The notes beneath the pieces were generated by a model. It had not been told where the DNA came from and did not search any database. It saw only the letters and a list, made by a program, of their open reading frames with translations. Of a DNA stretch of 64,000 bases, positions 63,699 through 64,000 are shown one piece after another. The translations under genes were made by a program, and so were the position numbers. Source of the stretch: Clytia hemisphaerica (Eukaryota > Cnidaria > Hydrozoa > Leptothecata > Clytiidae); NCBI GenBank assembly GCA_902728285.1, contig CACVBU010000738.1, forward strand, positions 972,186 through 1,036,185. Reading direction: 5' to 3'. The stretch's first letter is position 1; every line of letters begins with the position of its first letter.

Positions 63699-64000
63699 GT
63701 AAAAGCTCATTTGAATTTTCCTATATTGCCAATGATAGATTTAGCTTCGATTTATTTGGTTCCAAATAATTCTCTTTTTCTTGATACCTGAACAATGGCT
63801 TCTTACGATCTTTCTAAAATCAAGAAGTAGATATATTTTATAATTCCTTCCCAACCTCCACCCCGTGTGTGCCAGACCTTTTTTACGTTACTGACTGGCT
63901 GATGAACAACAGAAAACATCTTGGTGTTGGCAGATGCGAGGGCCCTCTCTCAGAGGGAGATTTTCTCAAAACAGTACATCACAAAAAATGTAGTACGAAA

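Noticed and set aside
63400-63687. Minus-strand frame rich in Val and Gly, and plus-strand frame 63441-63791
   Set aside because: Both are mirror or shifted readings of the Thr-rich exon; the low-complexity codons keep all frames open.

Overview
This is eukaryotic, metazoan-type genomic DNA. It is AT-rich, almost all of its coding sequence is split into short GT-AG exons, and its introns are full of inverted-repeat DNA transposon relics, tRNA-derived SINEs and a Penelope-like retroelement. The large secreted-type animal domains (von Willebrand A, laminin-G-like, fibrinogen-related) point to an invertebrate animal. The phylum cannot be fixed from this window.

The plus strand is dominated by one very large gene that enters from the left edge and probably leaves at the right edge. 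I reconstructed 57 exons (positions 1 to about 63698). Every junction keeps phase, and together they give about 3,280 codons with no internal stop. The order of the product is: end of vWA domain 1 (exons 1-3); module 1 = LamG-A + LamG-B (exons 4-13); a short Lys/Glu/Pro linker (exon 14); complete vWA domain 2 (exons 15-18); module 2 (exons 19-28); modules 3, 4 and 5, each LamG-A + LamG-B without vWA (exons 29-37, 38-46, 47-56); and a Thr/Ser/Pro/Gln mucin-like exon (57). That makes ten LamG_3-type (concanavalin-A-like) domains of about 250 residues each. The likely product is an extracellular adhesion, matrix or mucus protein. This is inferred from domains only, because neither the signal peptide nor the C terminus is in the window.

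Modules 1 and 2 are recent copies of each other, including parts of their introns. Modules 3 and 4 show a patchwork: some exons are nearly identical while their neighbours are strongly diverged, which suggests exon-scale gene conversion. The LamG-B domain has three intron arrangements among its five copies. Module 5 has lost two cysteines together.

A 9-kb intron between modules 2 and 3 carries, on the minus strand, an intact intronless fibrinogen-related (FReD) gene (34312-35238) and a broken FReD fragment (33543-33745). The other introns hold two tRNA-Asn(GTT) genes (one with a doubtful base), two SINEs with target duplications, a 5'-truncated Penelope-like element interrupted by another element, hAT-type and piggyBac-type MITEs with target duplications, four copies of a family ending GGACCTACC/GGTAGGTCC, and many other fold-back repeats.
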